Shown piece by piece: positions 22,009 to 32,392 of a stretch of DNA of 64,000 nucleotides. How positions within the stretch are numbered: position 1 is the first letter of the stretch; each line of letters opens with the position of its first letter. The translations under genes were made by a program, and so were the position numbers. A model generated the notes under the pieces. That model did not search any database and was not told the DNA's origin. It was given only the letters and a program-made list of their open reading frames with translations. The DNA is from Diaporthe sp. PMI_573 (Eukaryota > Ascomycota > Sordariomycetes > Diaporthales > Diaporthaceae): positions 124,001 to 188,000 of the forward strand of contig JAJTUP010000012.1 in the NCBI GenBank assembly GCA_021399435.1. The letters are read 5' to 3'.

Positions 22009-22954
22009 TAGCACTTATTGTAGCACCATTAATGAAATCAAACGCGATTTTGTGACATTTTTGGCTCATGACTATTGCTCAGAGTTCAAATGAGTCCTGT
22101 GACCGTACTTTGTTTCTGGCATTTCGTCCGGGGTGTAAATCATCTTGCTGGCATTTAGAGTACAGAGGTAGGACGAGTGATTGCGTGGACTGTCTCAGGC
22201 GGATAGCTTCGCGAGACTGACAACTCCCACGGATATCAACACTTTGAAATCTTGGCTCGGAGACTTTATGATCCTAAAGGGGCGCATGTGGCATGCTGAC
22301 GATTTTCTGTGAGGCTCAACCCAGAAATTGGAAAGCTGGTGGTTGACGTGTATGCTGTGGTGGTTATCACTGCGCTGTCCGAGGAGGCAACTGCCCTATT
22401 CGGTTCACATAAATCTGGAAATCAAATTGTAGCAATACATAACAGCATGTCGTTTCAGTGGCTGAGCCACACCCTCTTGACGCAACTGTATGCAGTCGGG
22501 ACCCACTCCACCTCCTTCAGGAAAGGCAGCCCCCTGGCACAATGTTGCCCGACGTCTAAGACGGGTTCTTACTACACTTGAATCTGTCTTGCAGATGGAC
22601 ATCATCGTGCTCCATATCTGTCAGCACTAATGCAGAGCATCAGCCAGAACACCGAATCGTATGTACCAGATGTTGGGTTCCATAAATGAAGTAACCCAAC
22701 AGTCTGCAGGCTGAACGGTGGGAGAAATGGGGCGGGAAGTCTGCCAGTCTCAGATGATTGCCGTGCGGATCTCACGCGTATTCCTTCCATCGAGTCTGTC
22801 GGGCCACTACAGTATGGTCCAGTCTCTTCTGTGTTTGTTTTTCATATCGCCTGAGGCATTTGCCCTAGATACCACATCCTTGAGATTCGATCACTCTCTC
22901 TGTGGACGCACGTTTGTATGAGAATATCCCAGCGTGCATCTTCGATCCCAAGCG
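22009..22954. other. intergenic region
   Basis: This lies between the photoreceptor and the TPR protein on the same strand. Small overlapping frames only; no gene seen. Confidence 0.55.
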
Positions 22955-25900
22955 ATGGATCCACTCTCTATCATCGGTTCATCTATTGCGGTAATCCAGG
23001 TATCCGTTTTGGTGAGTCAACACGGGTTTCCATGCATTTATCCGGGGCAATCTAACCTTGACATAGGTTACCAAAACGCTGCGCGGATTAAAGCAATCTA
23101 TAAAAAATATTGGTGATCGGATAGATTGCCTTTGCAACGAAATCAATCACATAACCACTTGCCTCAGTACCGTTCAGGAAACACTCTCTAGTTGTCAGCA
23201 AATTGGCCTGGCCCCAGTCGGACAGAATGTCTGGAAACAATGTGACGTGGCCATTTTGGATTGCTTTGCGACTCTCAGTGAGGTGAGTATAATGGCTGAG
23301 AAAATAAAAGGCAGTGGGAAGAGAGAGGGTCTGATTCGAAGGACGAAAGCGGTGGTGAACTGGAACGATCATAACGCAGATCTGATTGCTTTGCGTGACA
23401 AGCTCCGCATGTCACATCTGGCTTTGCAGACTATATTGCAGAGTATTACTGTGTGAGAGGACCTACCGTACCTTTGAGTAATACTAGTAATACTATACAC
23501 TGACGATTTGCTCAAAGATCCACCTCAATGCGGAGCTATGATTCAATCCACTCGGTCCAAATCAAGCTTGACATGCTGAAAAAGTCCATTGATGATGCGT
23601 CCAGAGCTACTTTGCAGCCCACGCGTGGTTTCTCGCGCAACGACTCGGATCTTAGGCTCATTCATAATCTACACAAGCTATTGGATGCGGCCAAGAAGTT
23701 CCATACTTCGGCAAGCTCAACTGCAGGCTCTGTTCGCGAAGGCACTACAGGTCCCTGGGTGACCAACAATAGCCAAGCTGTGAGTGAAGTAGGCGACTTC
23801 CCTCCCAGCAGGCGGAGGTGGGTGGAAAACTACGTCCGAGCTGGAAGACATCAGGGGACATTTTCACCAGGCAACCCACACGCAGCGGATGATACTGGAC
23901 GTCAAGCAGTTCCAGCCCAACGAGCGGAACCCTCTCCGAAAGATGAATCCTTCACGGAGATTGAGAGTATCACATCCCAAGCGGCTCTCTACGATACTTC
24001 GATGGTGGCCAAGGACCAAGGTGACGAGGAGAACAAAGACGTGCGGATTGCTGATGATTATGAAGACGAATGCGACGATGCTGAGGCTGAGCGGGGGTTC
24101 CAACTGAGGCTCCAAAGTCTTGCGAAGGACATGATCAGGAGACAAGATTATCGAAACGCTATCGACTTCCTTCACAAAGCTCTACAGTCAGGGGTACGCA
24201 CGGCTGCCGCTGAAGTCGAACGTCGACAACTACGAATTCAACTCGCTCTTTGTCATCTCCTTCAGGGGAACTGGAAGCAAGCTGAAGTTTCTATACGTTG
24301 TCTGTCGAAGGCGAGAAGTGATCGCGACGCCGTGGTATGCACACTCCTACATGCCTTGGCGCTGGCTCATCTTCTGCGCTACTCATTCGACATGGCTCTG
24401 AGTTTTGCGCAGCGAGCTTTACGTGGAAGAAAGAGTCTGATTCTCAGTGGCGATATGAATGTCAGTGAGGTTGATGAGACTCGGGCTTTGCTCGCCACGA
24501 TTTACAAGGTCAGGGGAGGCAAGGATGATTATATCCGTGCCGACGTCTTCCAAGAACAGCTGTCCAAAGGTTTCAGTTATGTCCACCCCAGAGACGAAGT
24601 CACCTTCATCAAGGATCATCCTACTCTGATCTCAACAATTATCGGCAGTGAGACCTTGCAATTCGGGCGCAGGCCTCTGAAAGACCCAGACTTGCCGCTA
24701 GGCGTCGTCCCGAGGTGGAGAGCGGGCTTGCCAACCCACGCGCTCAGCAAGGAGCTTTCGGCGCATGAGCGTTACGGACAAGATACAGAGAAGTACGTGA
24801 TTTCATCACCAATGCCGACGGAGGAGCCAATATCTTCACAATTCGAGGACTTCGACGTGGAATCAGAGGCTTCAACGATTGCTGCTACCCCAGAAGATTA
24901 TACTCAGAACCAGTGGACAAGCATTACCACATCCAACTCACGGACGATTGCTGCCAATCCCCAGGCTTCGCCAGATTCGGAGGCATGGCCGCTTGCGACT
25001 GCGTCACCTCGGTCACGTTGGCTATGGATAGGCAATGTCTTGGGCCTGAGAAAGGCTGGCATCTTTCGGCGGAAAAAATCACTTCACAAGCAAGAGGCCA
25101 ATCTTGTTGAGGGAAGGAGAGCTCGTCGCGTGTGGTTGTCGAGGAAATGGTCCAGGAAAATGACCTCAGGATCGGAACAGGAGGCCCGATGTGATGACAA
25201 TGATTCGGTGACCTGTGGATTGGCCAGGATCCAGCCGCGCGATATCGAAACGTCATCTATGAGCAGCGGGGCTTTTTATTCGCACAGCGAGGCCGGTGGT
25301 GCGATTGTGACCAGAATTGGATGTCACATTGAGACATCCCACGAGATGGATGACACTCATGTCGCTACGTTGGTCAACACTCAGGCCTTTGATGCGGAGA
25401 TTAGCCAACGCCCTGGGATGGAAAACATCCTAGAGTCCGAGATGAATGATGTCCGGGTCTCGGGGATTAGCAACCTGGACTCAGTCGCGCAGCTCTCTCA
25501 TAACGAGTCGGAGCAAGTGAGAGCCGTGTCGAACCACTTTCACCTTGGCTATGCTGATCACGGCATGCACATTACTTCGGCTGAGACAAACACGGTTGCC
25601 CCATTACCCAACCCGTGGCCAATGATATTTAGTAATGCGCCAACACCACTATGCTTGCCTCCAATACAGGTGCAAAGTCAGCCAAGCGATTCCGAAGTCA
25701 GGACGGATTTATTGAAGTCTACCAGCGAAACACCGGGGACTCCATCGTCAACAGTGAGAAATGCCCAGTCCGCGATATACGGCGCAATTCTTCCCACGTC
25801 TTTATGGAGACCTCACGTACCGTACATCCCCGGACCATCACGGCATGGGGAGTGCCCCACGACCATGTGCTTTCCCAATCAATTCTCCCCGGCCAATGCA

Positions 25901-26419
25901 AGCGTGTGTCTGCTTCCAGCCCAATCTGCTTTCCTCGACTCTGGTTACAACCTGCCTCCCAGACCTATCAACGCTGAAGCGGTAATGAATCATACGGAAG
26001 AATTCCGAGAAACACAGGCTCTTGTTATCACGGAAAGTCAAGGAACCGTTTCTCTGGAGGGGGCCGATACCAGCGCGGCAGAAGATGCCCACGACTCGGG
26101 CTACGCAATGACTGTCGCGGACTGTGCCGACTCGATGGAAGAATCTGACAATGTCTCTTTGGTCATGAGGCCTGCATGTCGTATTGAATATCCAACGAAT
26201 CCTGGGCGGGAAAGAAATTCTCCGATTGTTCCTGATGGCAAAGATACAAGGCATACCAACACATTACCACACACAGGCGAACACGAACTTGCCCAGCCGC
26301 CCATGAAACACATTTCGTTAGCCCAAGCACAGACAAGTTATTCGATCACAATAGGAGAGATGCTAGGAATGTGCGCCGCGCCATGCACAACGGAAATGAG
26401 TGTGGTGAGCCAGAGCTAG
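22955..26419 (+). CDS. TPR-containing protein with a fungal N-terminal (HeLo-like/Fungal_N type) domain
   Basis: Exons are 22955-23011, 23067-23452 and 23518-26419, giving 1,114 residues; the introns are 55 and 65 nt. The N-terminus (MDPLSIIGSSIAVIQVSV, then an amphipathic helical region to about residue 200) resembles the helical N-terminal domains that fungal NLR-like and signalling proteins carry. Around residues 330-470 lie TPR-like helices (AKDMIRRQDYRNAIDFLHKA, LRIQLALCHLLQGNWKQAE, ALALAHLLRYSFDMALSFA). The rest is long, Ser/Thr-rich and probably disordered, with one basic patch near RRKKSLHKQEAN. There is no nucleotide-binding or kinase domain. Such architecture suggests an adaptor in signalling or allorecognition, but that is inference. 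The start ATG gives a 19-codon first exon ending at a canonical GTGAGT donor. Confidence 0.75.
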
Positions 26420-26802
26420 GCTCTTGGGTTGCTTCGAGATGCTGCGATGATAATTTAAATCGCCTTGGTCTTCCAGTGATTTAATTCCAGTATGCAGTCA
26501 TACATAATATTACATGTTGGTTTGGGGCTGACAAAGGCATTGTCTTCTTGTCAAAGGACGAATACCAATTGTAACAGTCTTTGTTACAATGCTACTCGAT
26601 TGAGAAACTACGAGTTCCTTGTTCTAGGTAGAGCACATACAATTTCATTGTGGCTGAAACCTCATGGACTAATTCCGTTTGGTATGTATATTTAATGGTT
26701 CGTGCGTAGGCTCATGGAGTCTTCGGATGATTGTGAACATCCGCATCATACCGAAATAAGATCAACCTGAGCCCTCGGAAAGCAATCTCATTCTACACCA
26801 AG
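26420..26802. other. intergenic region
   Basis: Nothing beyond presumed promoter sequence for the acyltransferase is seen in this interval. Confidence 0.55.
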
Positions 26803-28188
26803 ATGCAGCGCCTTTCGGGTTTCGACCAAGCGTCGCTTCGAACCTACATACAAATTGTTCTTCACTTTCCACTGGCCAAGAACGCCTCCGCCCAGGCAAT
26901 CTACCAGCACCTCAGATCCTCGCTCACCCGACTTGGAAGGGACTTCCCGATTCTTGCCTGCAACGTGAATCTTGAGAAGTCGCGCTTTGGAGAAGAGGCT
27001 TTTCTCCAGCCATCGTCTGAAGGCATCCCTCTAGTTGTCGAGATTGGGGGCATGAATTACGCCGAACTCGCCGCCCGTGGGTTCCCTGCCCAAGATTTTA
27101 TTCACCCCGAATTAGACTTGAACAACACGCTCAGGCTTGGTGACGGTCCCGTCCCAGTCGCACATGTCCGGGTCAAGTTCATCGACGGGGGCCTCCTCTT
27201 GATGTTATCTCTCCACCACACTGCGGCAGACGGGTACGGCCTCGGCCAGTTCGCTGAGGCATTCGCAGACACGACTCGCGGGGAACAAATTCGAGGCGAG
27301 GCTTCATCCACAGTCCTAGACCTGCCCCAGGTCGAGGAAATATCTTCCGCCACTCTTCTAACCCTGTCCGAGCAGTGCCCCGAGTTTGAGTTGCTGCTGA
27401 ACCCAAACCCAACCCCAAGCTTGCCTGACGTTTTACCAGGAGGTAACCCAAGCGAGTCGATCCCAAGTGAGGCCAAGATTTTCGTCTTGAGGATTGACCG
27501 GATCGAGCAGCTTCGCAACATGGTGCGTGAAGTCTTCGACCCCACGGCCAGAAAGCCGTCTGTCTTCGTGTGTCTCTCTGCCCTCACCTGGGCTCATGTT
27601 ACAAAAGCCCGGCGTAAGAGCGAAGGAGGGGCGCCCCCATCTGGAGATGCGAACATCGCCAAGCTTTTCACTCCTGTCGACTTCAGGCGCCGATTCCACG
27701 ACGAGACAGAGGGATACTTCGGCAACGCAGTTATTACCGTCCCCACCGAGACACCAGTTGAAGAGGTTGAGGCGGCGTGCGGAGACCAGAACCTGGCCTC
27801 CCTCGCGAAACTCGTGGCCCAGGTCGCAGCCACTATTGCTGATGTTGACGAAGCAGACGTTCTCCGTCGCGAGGCACTGTTCAGGAGGCTCGGTGACTGC
27901 CGTCGCCTCGCCCTGAGCCAGGACAGACGGCTCCCAGGACTTTTACAATTTAACTCCTGGCGTTACTTCGGCGGAAACTTTTACTGGACGATCCCGGGCA
28001 TGGGCACCAAGAAGCCGGACTCTGTACGCAGAATTCAAGGCGACGTGAGTCCCGGAAGCGCACTCATCCTGCCTTTAAACTCGGAATCGGAGGTCTACGA
28101 GCTTCTTCTCTCGCTCCCAACTGTCTCTATGTCTGCGCTTTTGCAGGACGAGGAGTGGATGCATTGGGTTGATCGCGTGATTGATTGA
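26803..28188 (+). CDS. HxxxD acyltransferase, trichothecene 3-O-acetyltransferase (Tri101)-like
   Basis: This intronless gene encodes 461 residues of the BAHD/Tri101 superfamily, enzymes that move acyl groups from CoA to hydroxyls or amines of secondary metabolites. The catalytic motif is H139-T-A-A-D143 in LSLHHTAADGYGLGQFAEAF, at the usual position. The N-terminal start (RTYIQIVLHFPLAKNASAQ) and the mid-protein FVCLSALTWAHVTKARR with the following FTPVDFRRRF are typical of the family. I do not see a clear DFGWG motif near the C-terminus; GGNFYWTIPGMG occupies that general region. No polyketide synthase, NRPS or terpene cyclase lies in the window, so it is not part of an obvious biosynthetic cluster here. 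Substrate is unknown, and the Tri101 resemblance does not imply trichothecene production. Confidence 0.85.
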   Translation: MQRLSGFDQASLRTYIQIVLHFPLAKNASAQAIYQHLRSSLTRLGRDFPILACNVNLEKSRFGEEAFLQPSSEGIPLVVEIGGMNYAELAARGFPAQDFIHPELDLNNTLRLGDGPVPVAHVRVKFIDGGLLLMLSLHHTAADGYGLGQFAEAFADTTRGEQIRGEASSTVLDLPQVEEISSATLLTLSEQCPEFELLLNPNPTPSLPDVLPGGNPSESIPSEAKIFVLRIDRIEQLRNMVREVFDPTARKPSVFVCLSALTWAHVTKARRKSEGGAPPSGDANIAKLFTPVDFRRRFHDETEGYFGNAVITVPTETPVEEVEAACGDQNLASLAKLVAQVAATIADVDEADVLRREALFRRLGDCRRLALSQDRRLPGLLQFNSWRYFGGNFYWTIPGMGTKKPDSVRRIQGDVSPGSALILPLNSESEVYELLLSLPTVSMSALLQDEEWMHWVDRVID

Positions 28189-28581
28189 TACATGAATAAA
28201 TTGTCAGATAGGTGTTTGTTTGGAGTAGAGCATCGCGAAGATTTTGGCAGTATTCGGCATAGCTTTTTCTCACACAAGAATACCAGTTTTATTTACTTTA
28301 ATGGACAGATCAACGGGATAAGCCAGTCCTTCCTAGGAGCAAGCATACCGCCCGTATGTTTCAAGACAATCTCAAAGTATTGTTCGCTGTATAACAGACT
28401 ACGGCTAGTGAGGCGCATGGGTAGACCATCAAGATCTCAAGATTGTTAGTGCATCTAGAACTCCTCCGCAAACAGATTACCATGCCATTACAACACCCCC
28501 AAAAAAGACCAGTATCAATTCGTGCCTCAGCCATTAAATCCATCTCACCAGAACATTACCACGCACGCCCTAACATGCGAA
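28189..28581. other. convergent 3' intergenic region
   Basis: This lies between the acyltransferase stop and the stop of the small hydrophilic protein gene. No gene seen. Confidence 0.55.
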
Positions 28582-28866
28582 TCACTTATAGTCCCCCACA
28601 TCAGGCGGCGCCGCGGTGCCGCCCGCTCCTTCTCGCGCCCGGGCAGCCGCGGCAGTCTTGGACCGTGTCCCGTGCCGGTGGCCAACCGTGTCGTCGGCGC
28701 TCGCGAGCTGCTGCTTCCCGTTCTCCATGATGGCCTGGCTCTTGGTCTCGCTGGCCTGGGCCTGCGGGTCGTCCGGGTCCTGGTCCAGCAGCTCGTCTGC
28801 GGCCTGCATCGTGTCGCCGCGGATGCCGTTGAGCCCGGCCTTGACGTCTTTGGCGACTTTGGACAT
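28582..28866 (-). CDS. small hydrophilic protein of unknown function
   Basis: This single exon encodes 94 residues beginning MSKVAKDVKAGLNGIRGDTM. It is strongly charged and rich in Ala, Gln, Asp and Lys, with no signal peptide, cysteine or membrane span, and is predicted helical in the first half (ADELLDQDPDD, then SETKSQAIMENGKQQL) and disordered in the second. Proteins of this build are common in filamentous fungi and often induced by stress, but I cannot name a family. High GC and a biased third codon position support coding. It lies tail to tail with the acyltransferase. Confidence 0.65.
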   Translation of the reverse strand: MSKVAKDVKAGLNGIRGDTMQAADELLDQDPDDPQAQASETKSQAIMENGKQQLASADDTVGHRHGTRSKTAAAARAREGAGGTAAPPDVGDYK

Positions 28867-30037
28867 TTTTGGGCCGGGGGGGGGTGGTTGTTTGTTTATT
28901 GTTTGATGTGATCTCGTTGTGCTTGACGCTGTGAAGGCGGTTGTTTAAGCTCGGCGGCGTGCGAAAATTGGTGATATGTTCACGATCGTACCTCGATATG
29001 TTATTTTGATAAACAGCTTGAAGGGTCGGCCCGGGAGAGTATTTCAGGCAGAATGGCCTTGCTCGGGTATTAAGTATTGAACCAGACACATCGTTAATAT
29101 GACGTCCTCATGCCTGCTATCAAATATCCGTATCGCTGCAGAGATTAGCCGGGGATCTGCTGACCAGCCCCCTCCTCCAACGCTCACCCGCGACTGCAAG
29201 TCCACAAGATCTTCCGAGCAGCTTGACTGCACAAACCGATATCCTTTGTACGCCTCTGTAGTGATCGCGAATGAACTTGTAAAAAAACATATTCCATAAG
29301 ATTGCGGTGTCTTGTTCCTGCCGTCTAAAACCTCGAATTGCCCACGCGTGCCATGCGTTGCTAAATTGTAAGCTTTAGCAAGCTACTACACAATTTGCTT
29401 ATTTTTTAGGTCACGGCGAAGTAACTAACACAAAGTCGGTCTCTCTGAGTTCACATATGGTATTGTACCCTAGCTCGTCTGTTCCGCCGCGGACAACGAG
29501 TCCGTGAGGTCGATCCAACCGACAAGAAATACGGAGGATGCCCGCGGCCACAATCACCGTAATGCTCGACCGATTAGCAATCCTCTCGACCATGCCACTT
29601 TTAGCCAAAGTGTTCTTGTCATCCGAGGAAACCCATCTGCACTCCACAGTGATACCCCAATCAAACCATGCCATTGTCTCCAGAAAATGAATGTGATTCT
29701 GCGGTACAACCTATGTACGCACCACACCTCCCAAAGCCGTTGTCAGAGATTGTCCAAAATTCTAACATTCCCAACCATTTTCCTCCCAGTAAAACAAAAG
29801 AAGCCGCCCCTGCCTCGCCCAAAACTCCGTCAGTTAATCATCAGAAGGAGCCCGGAAATAAAACATATAATTCCGACCTCCGACATTGTGCCCAGAGTGT
29901 ATAAGGCAGGATGTGTGTGATGCGGGCCGGGCACATTATCAATTATGACCACCCTCTTCTCCGCTGAAATGCCCTCACGCTCGTATTATGTTCAAACGTT
30001 ACAGTATGTCCAAGGTTGTTGTTGAACAGTTCATAAA
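28867..30037. other. intergenic region
   Basis: A poly-G/C run (28874-28885) sits just upstream of the small protein gene. The remainder has AT-rich stretches and no supportable gene; the minus-strand frame 29411-29674 was considered and rejected. Confidence 0.5.
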
Positions 30038-32392
30038 TCAGTCGTAGCCAAGGCCTCGTTGCCATGGGCTGCCAGAAATCGTCAGACAAGGTTGGTTCAG
30101 GTGGGATCATGCGCACTGTCATCGCACTCACCCTGCGTGATCCCCGCCCCTCTGTGGCTGGTGGGCTACATTCGAGCCACTAGCCAATGGGCTTACTGGT
30201 ACAGGTGCACGGTTCATGTCTCTCAGGCTGGCTGAGTCTGTTGTGCTCGGTATTGATACCGGCCGTTGGACCATGGCGTCCTTTTCGTTGAGCTCCTCCG
30301 ACGGTACTAGGCTCTGACCGCTGCGCCTGTCACTATGACCGCGTGTGCGGGGGACGCCATGGTGTTGTGGCAAGCCCGACCTGGACGAGCCAGTGTCCTC
30401 CTCGTCCTCATCGTCGATGCGAGCCTTGATGTACCCGCCCTCGTGATCTCCGCGTGCGGTGGCAGCCAGCGCGTCGAGCTGCGTTGTGGTATTAAGCACG
30501 GACTGCGATTTCATGAACGAGGTGCGGTCATCGGCCATCTGGTAGCGGCCATCCGGGTTTGTCTTGAAGAAGATGATCACGGTGGTGATGATGAGGATGA
30601 GTAGCAGGATCAGCGTGATGGCCGCATTCAAAATCCACAGCAAGATCCCCACGATGCCAGTCATGAGGCCAGGCTGGTCGAAAACGTCGGTGAAGATGAG
30701 CAGGAAGATGGCATTGAGGAAATTGACAACGCAGATAGTGATGTTGAAGGCATTAGTCGACTTGTCCATGTACGGCCGCAGAACGCTGGTAGCGATCAGT
30801 GCGGTGACCTCGATGATGATCAGGGCGACAGCCTGGGCGACGCCGGACTTCTGGGCGAAGGCGACGAATACCGCCTTGACGAGTGTGTGGAAGAGCACTG
30901 GTACAATAAAGTAGTACGCCGAGGCGCGATACTGGATGTACAGGAAGCCCCACTTGTTGAGTGCGTGAGTGTCGGAATACAGAGTATAGGCCGGGTTCTT
31001 GTGCAGCGCGATAGAACGCCTTGCCATGCGGATGACGTTGAATGCCGCCCAGCTCAGTGACACCATGATGCCCAGGAAGAAGAAGACGGCCAAAACCATC
31101 TCGGCTGGTGAGTCTCCCTGAGTTAGTTCCCAGAGGCAGAGAACAGACATTGGAAGGAAGCCAACCAGGCTGATTCGGAACAGGATGCCCTTCATGTGAG
31201 TTCGCCAGTCCCGTCTGAAGTCGGCGAAGGCGTCTTTCTTGGCCCAGCCGGCTCTCACGCAGCCCTCGCAGATGTACTTGAACGCAACCACGGCCAGGGC
31301 GCTCAGCATCAGGAATATGCAGAACCAGACGAGCCCGGTCAAGAAAAAGTTGGTGGTTTCGATGCCTGCCTGGTATGCGTAACGCTGGACACCGGTGACA
31401 ACGTAGTCACCAGATGGGCTCTTGTAATTGCCAGCCCGCTTTGCGATTTTGGCAAGGTGGCGCGCCGCCTTGGCCGTGACCTCGCTCTGAGGCATCATCG
31501 CAACGGCCCTCCTGTACAGACCGTGAACGGGCGTGTCCTGCAGATCCAACGAACGCTTCTGCACCTGGACCGAGTACTTGGTCAGGGAATCAAAAAGCGA
31601 CGCGGGAGTGCCACCGGTGGCACGCTGATACCAGGTGAATATGTCCTGCATGAACTTGACCTTGATGATCCCCAAGCTCCACTGGAAGTCCTGAGTCCAG
31701 GCCTGGACAGAAGGCGGAAGCGGGATCGCGACGAGGCCAATGACGGCCTGGGACTGGAAGTATCCACAGAGCGACAGGGCGCTGGCAGCCACATGAGCGG
31801 CAGCGTTCTGGTGGCCCAGGCCGGACATGATGGCGGAGGATGCAAGGGCCAGGCCGGCAATGACGGCAGAGGCCCACTTGACGCCGACAAGATCGACGGT
31901 CTTGCCGTTGGATACGGCAGCCTGGACGCAGGCGACAGGGCTACCATCGGTCTTGTTGATAAAGACACGGACCTTGGCGTCGATGTCGGGGAAGGTGTAG
32001 GCAATGCCAGGGATCTGGGACTTTGCGCTTGGGTCGATGGGGACGTTGAAGGGGTTGTTCAGGTTGCCGGGGCTCATGGGACAGAAACCCTTGAAGCCGT
32101 CGCCAGCAGTGCAGGGATCGATGCTCTTGCGCATGATCTCGTAGCCGTAGGCGGTGATGGAGATGTCAAAAATAACGTAGCCCTCAACGGTGGAGGTGGC
32201 GGTCATGTCGACGGCGACCGAGTCGTTATTTGGTGTGTAGACGACATCGAACAGGCTGGCGGAGAAGCCTGAATTTGCCTGGCAGGTGCTGAGCGATGTT
32301 GTCTGGAGGACATATTCGGCATTGGCGGAGAGGGAGAGGCGGAGGAGGCAGAGGAGGAAGAAGGGAAATCGCCGTGCTTGTAAAAAGCGCAT
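30038..32392 (-). CDS. FLC/TRP-like membrane protein (ML-like domain plus polytopic TRP domain)
   Basis: This belongs to the fungal FLC (flavin carrier)/Pkd2-type TRP family, membrane proteins of the ER and plasma membrane linked to calcium, cell-wall integrity and haem or FAD transport. The main exon is 32392-30132; a 63-nt intron (30131-30069, donor GTGAGT) leads to a short last exon 30068-30038, giving 763 residues and ending GPWQRGLGYD. Without the intron the frame stops two residues after the donor. A signal peptide (MRFLQARRFPFFLLCLLRL) precedes an ML-like lumenal domain with cysteines (STCQANSGF, IDPCTAGDGFKGFC). About eight to nine membrane spans follow from residue 180 to 620. The cytoplasmic tail is acidic then Ser/Pro-rich. 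The upstream in-frame ATG at 32434 would add 14 Pro-rich residues before the signal peptide, so I prefer 32392. Confidence 0.9.

Noticed and set aside
29411..29674. 87-residue minus-strand frame with protein-like composition
   Set aside because: I could not place it in a family or find flanking exons; it may be a relic but is not supportable.
31196..32272. 358-residue plus-strand frame opposite the FLC/TRP-like gene
   Set aside because: It is antisense to a strongly supported membrane protein and has no domain; GC-rich codon bias opens the opposite frame.
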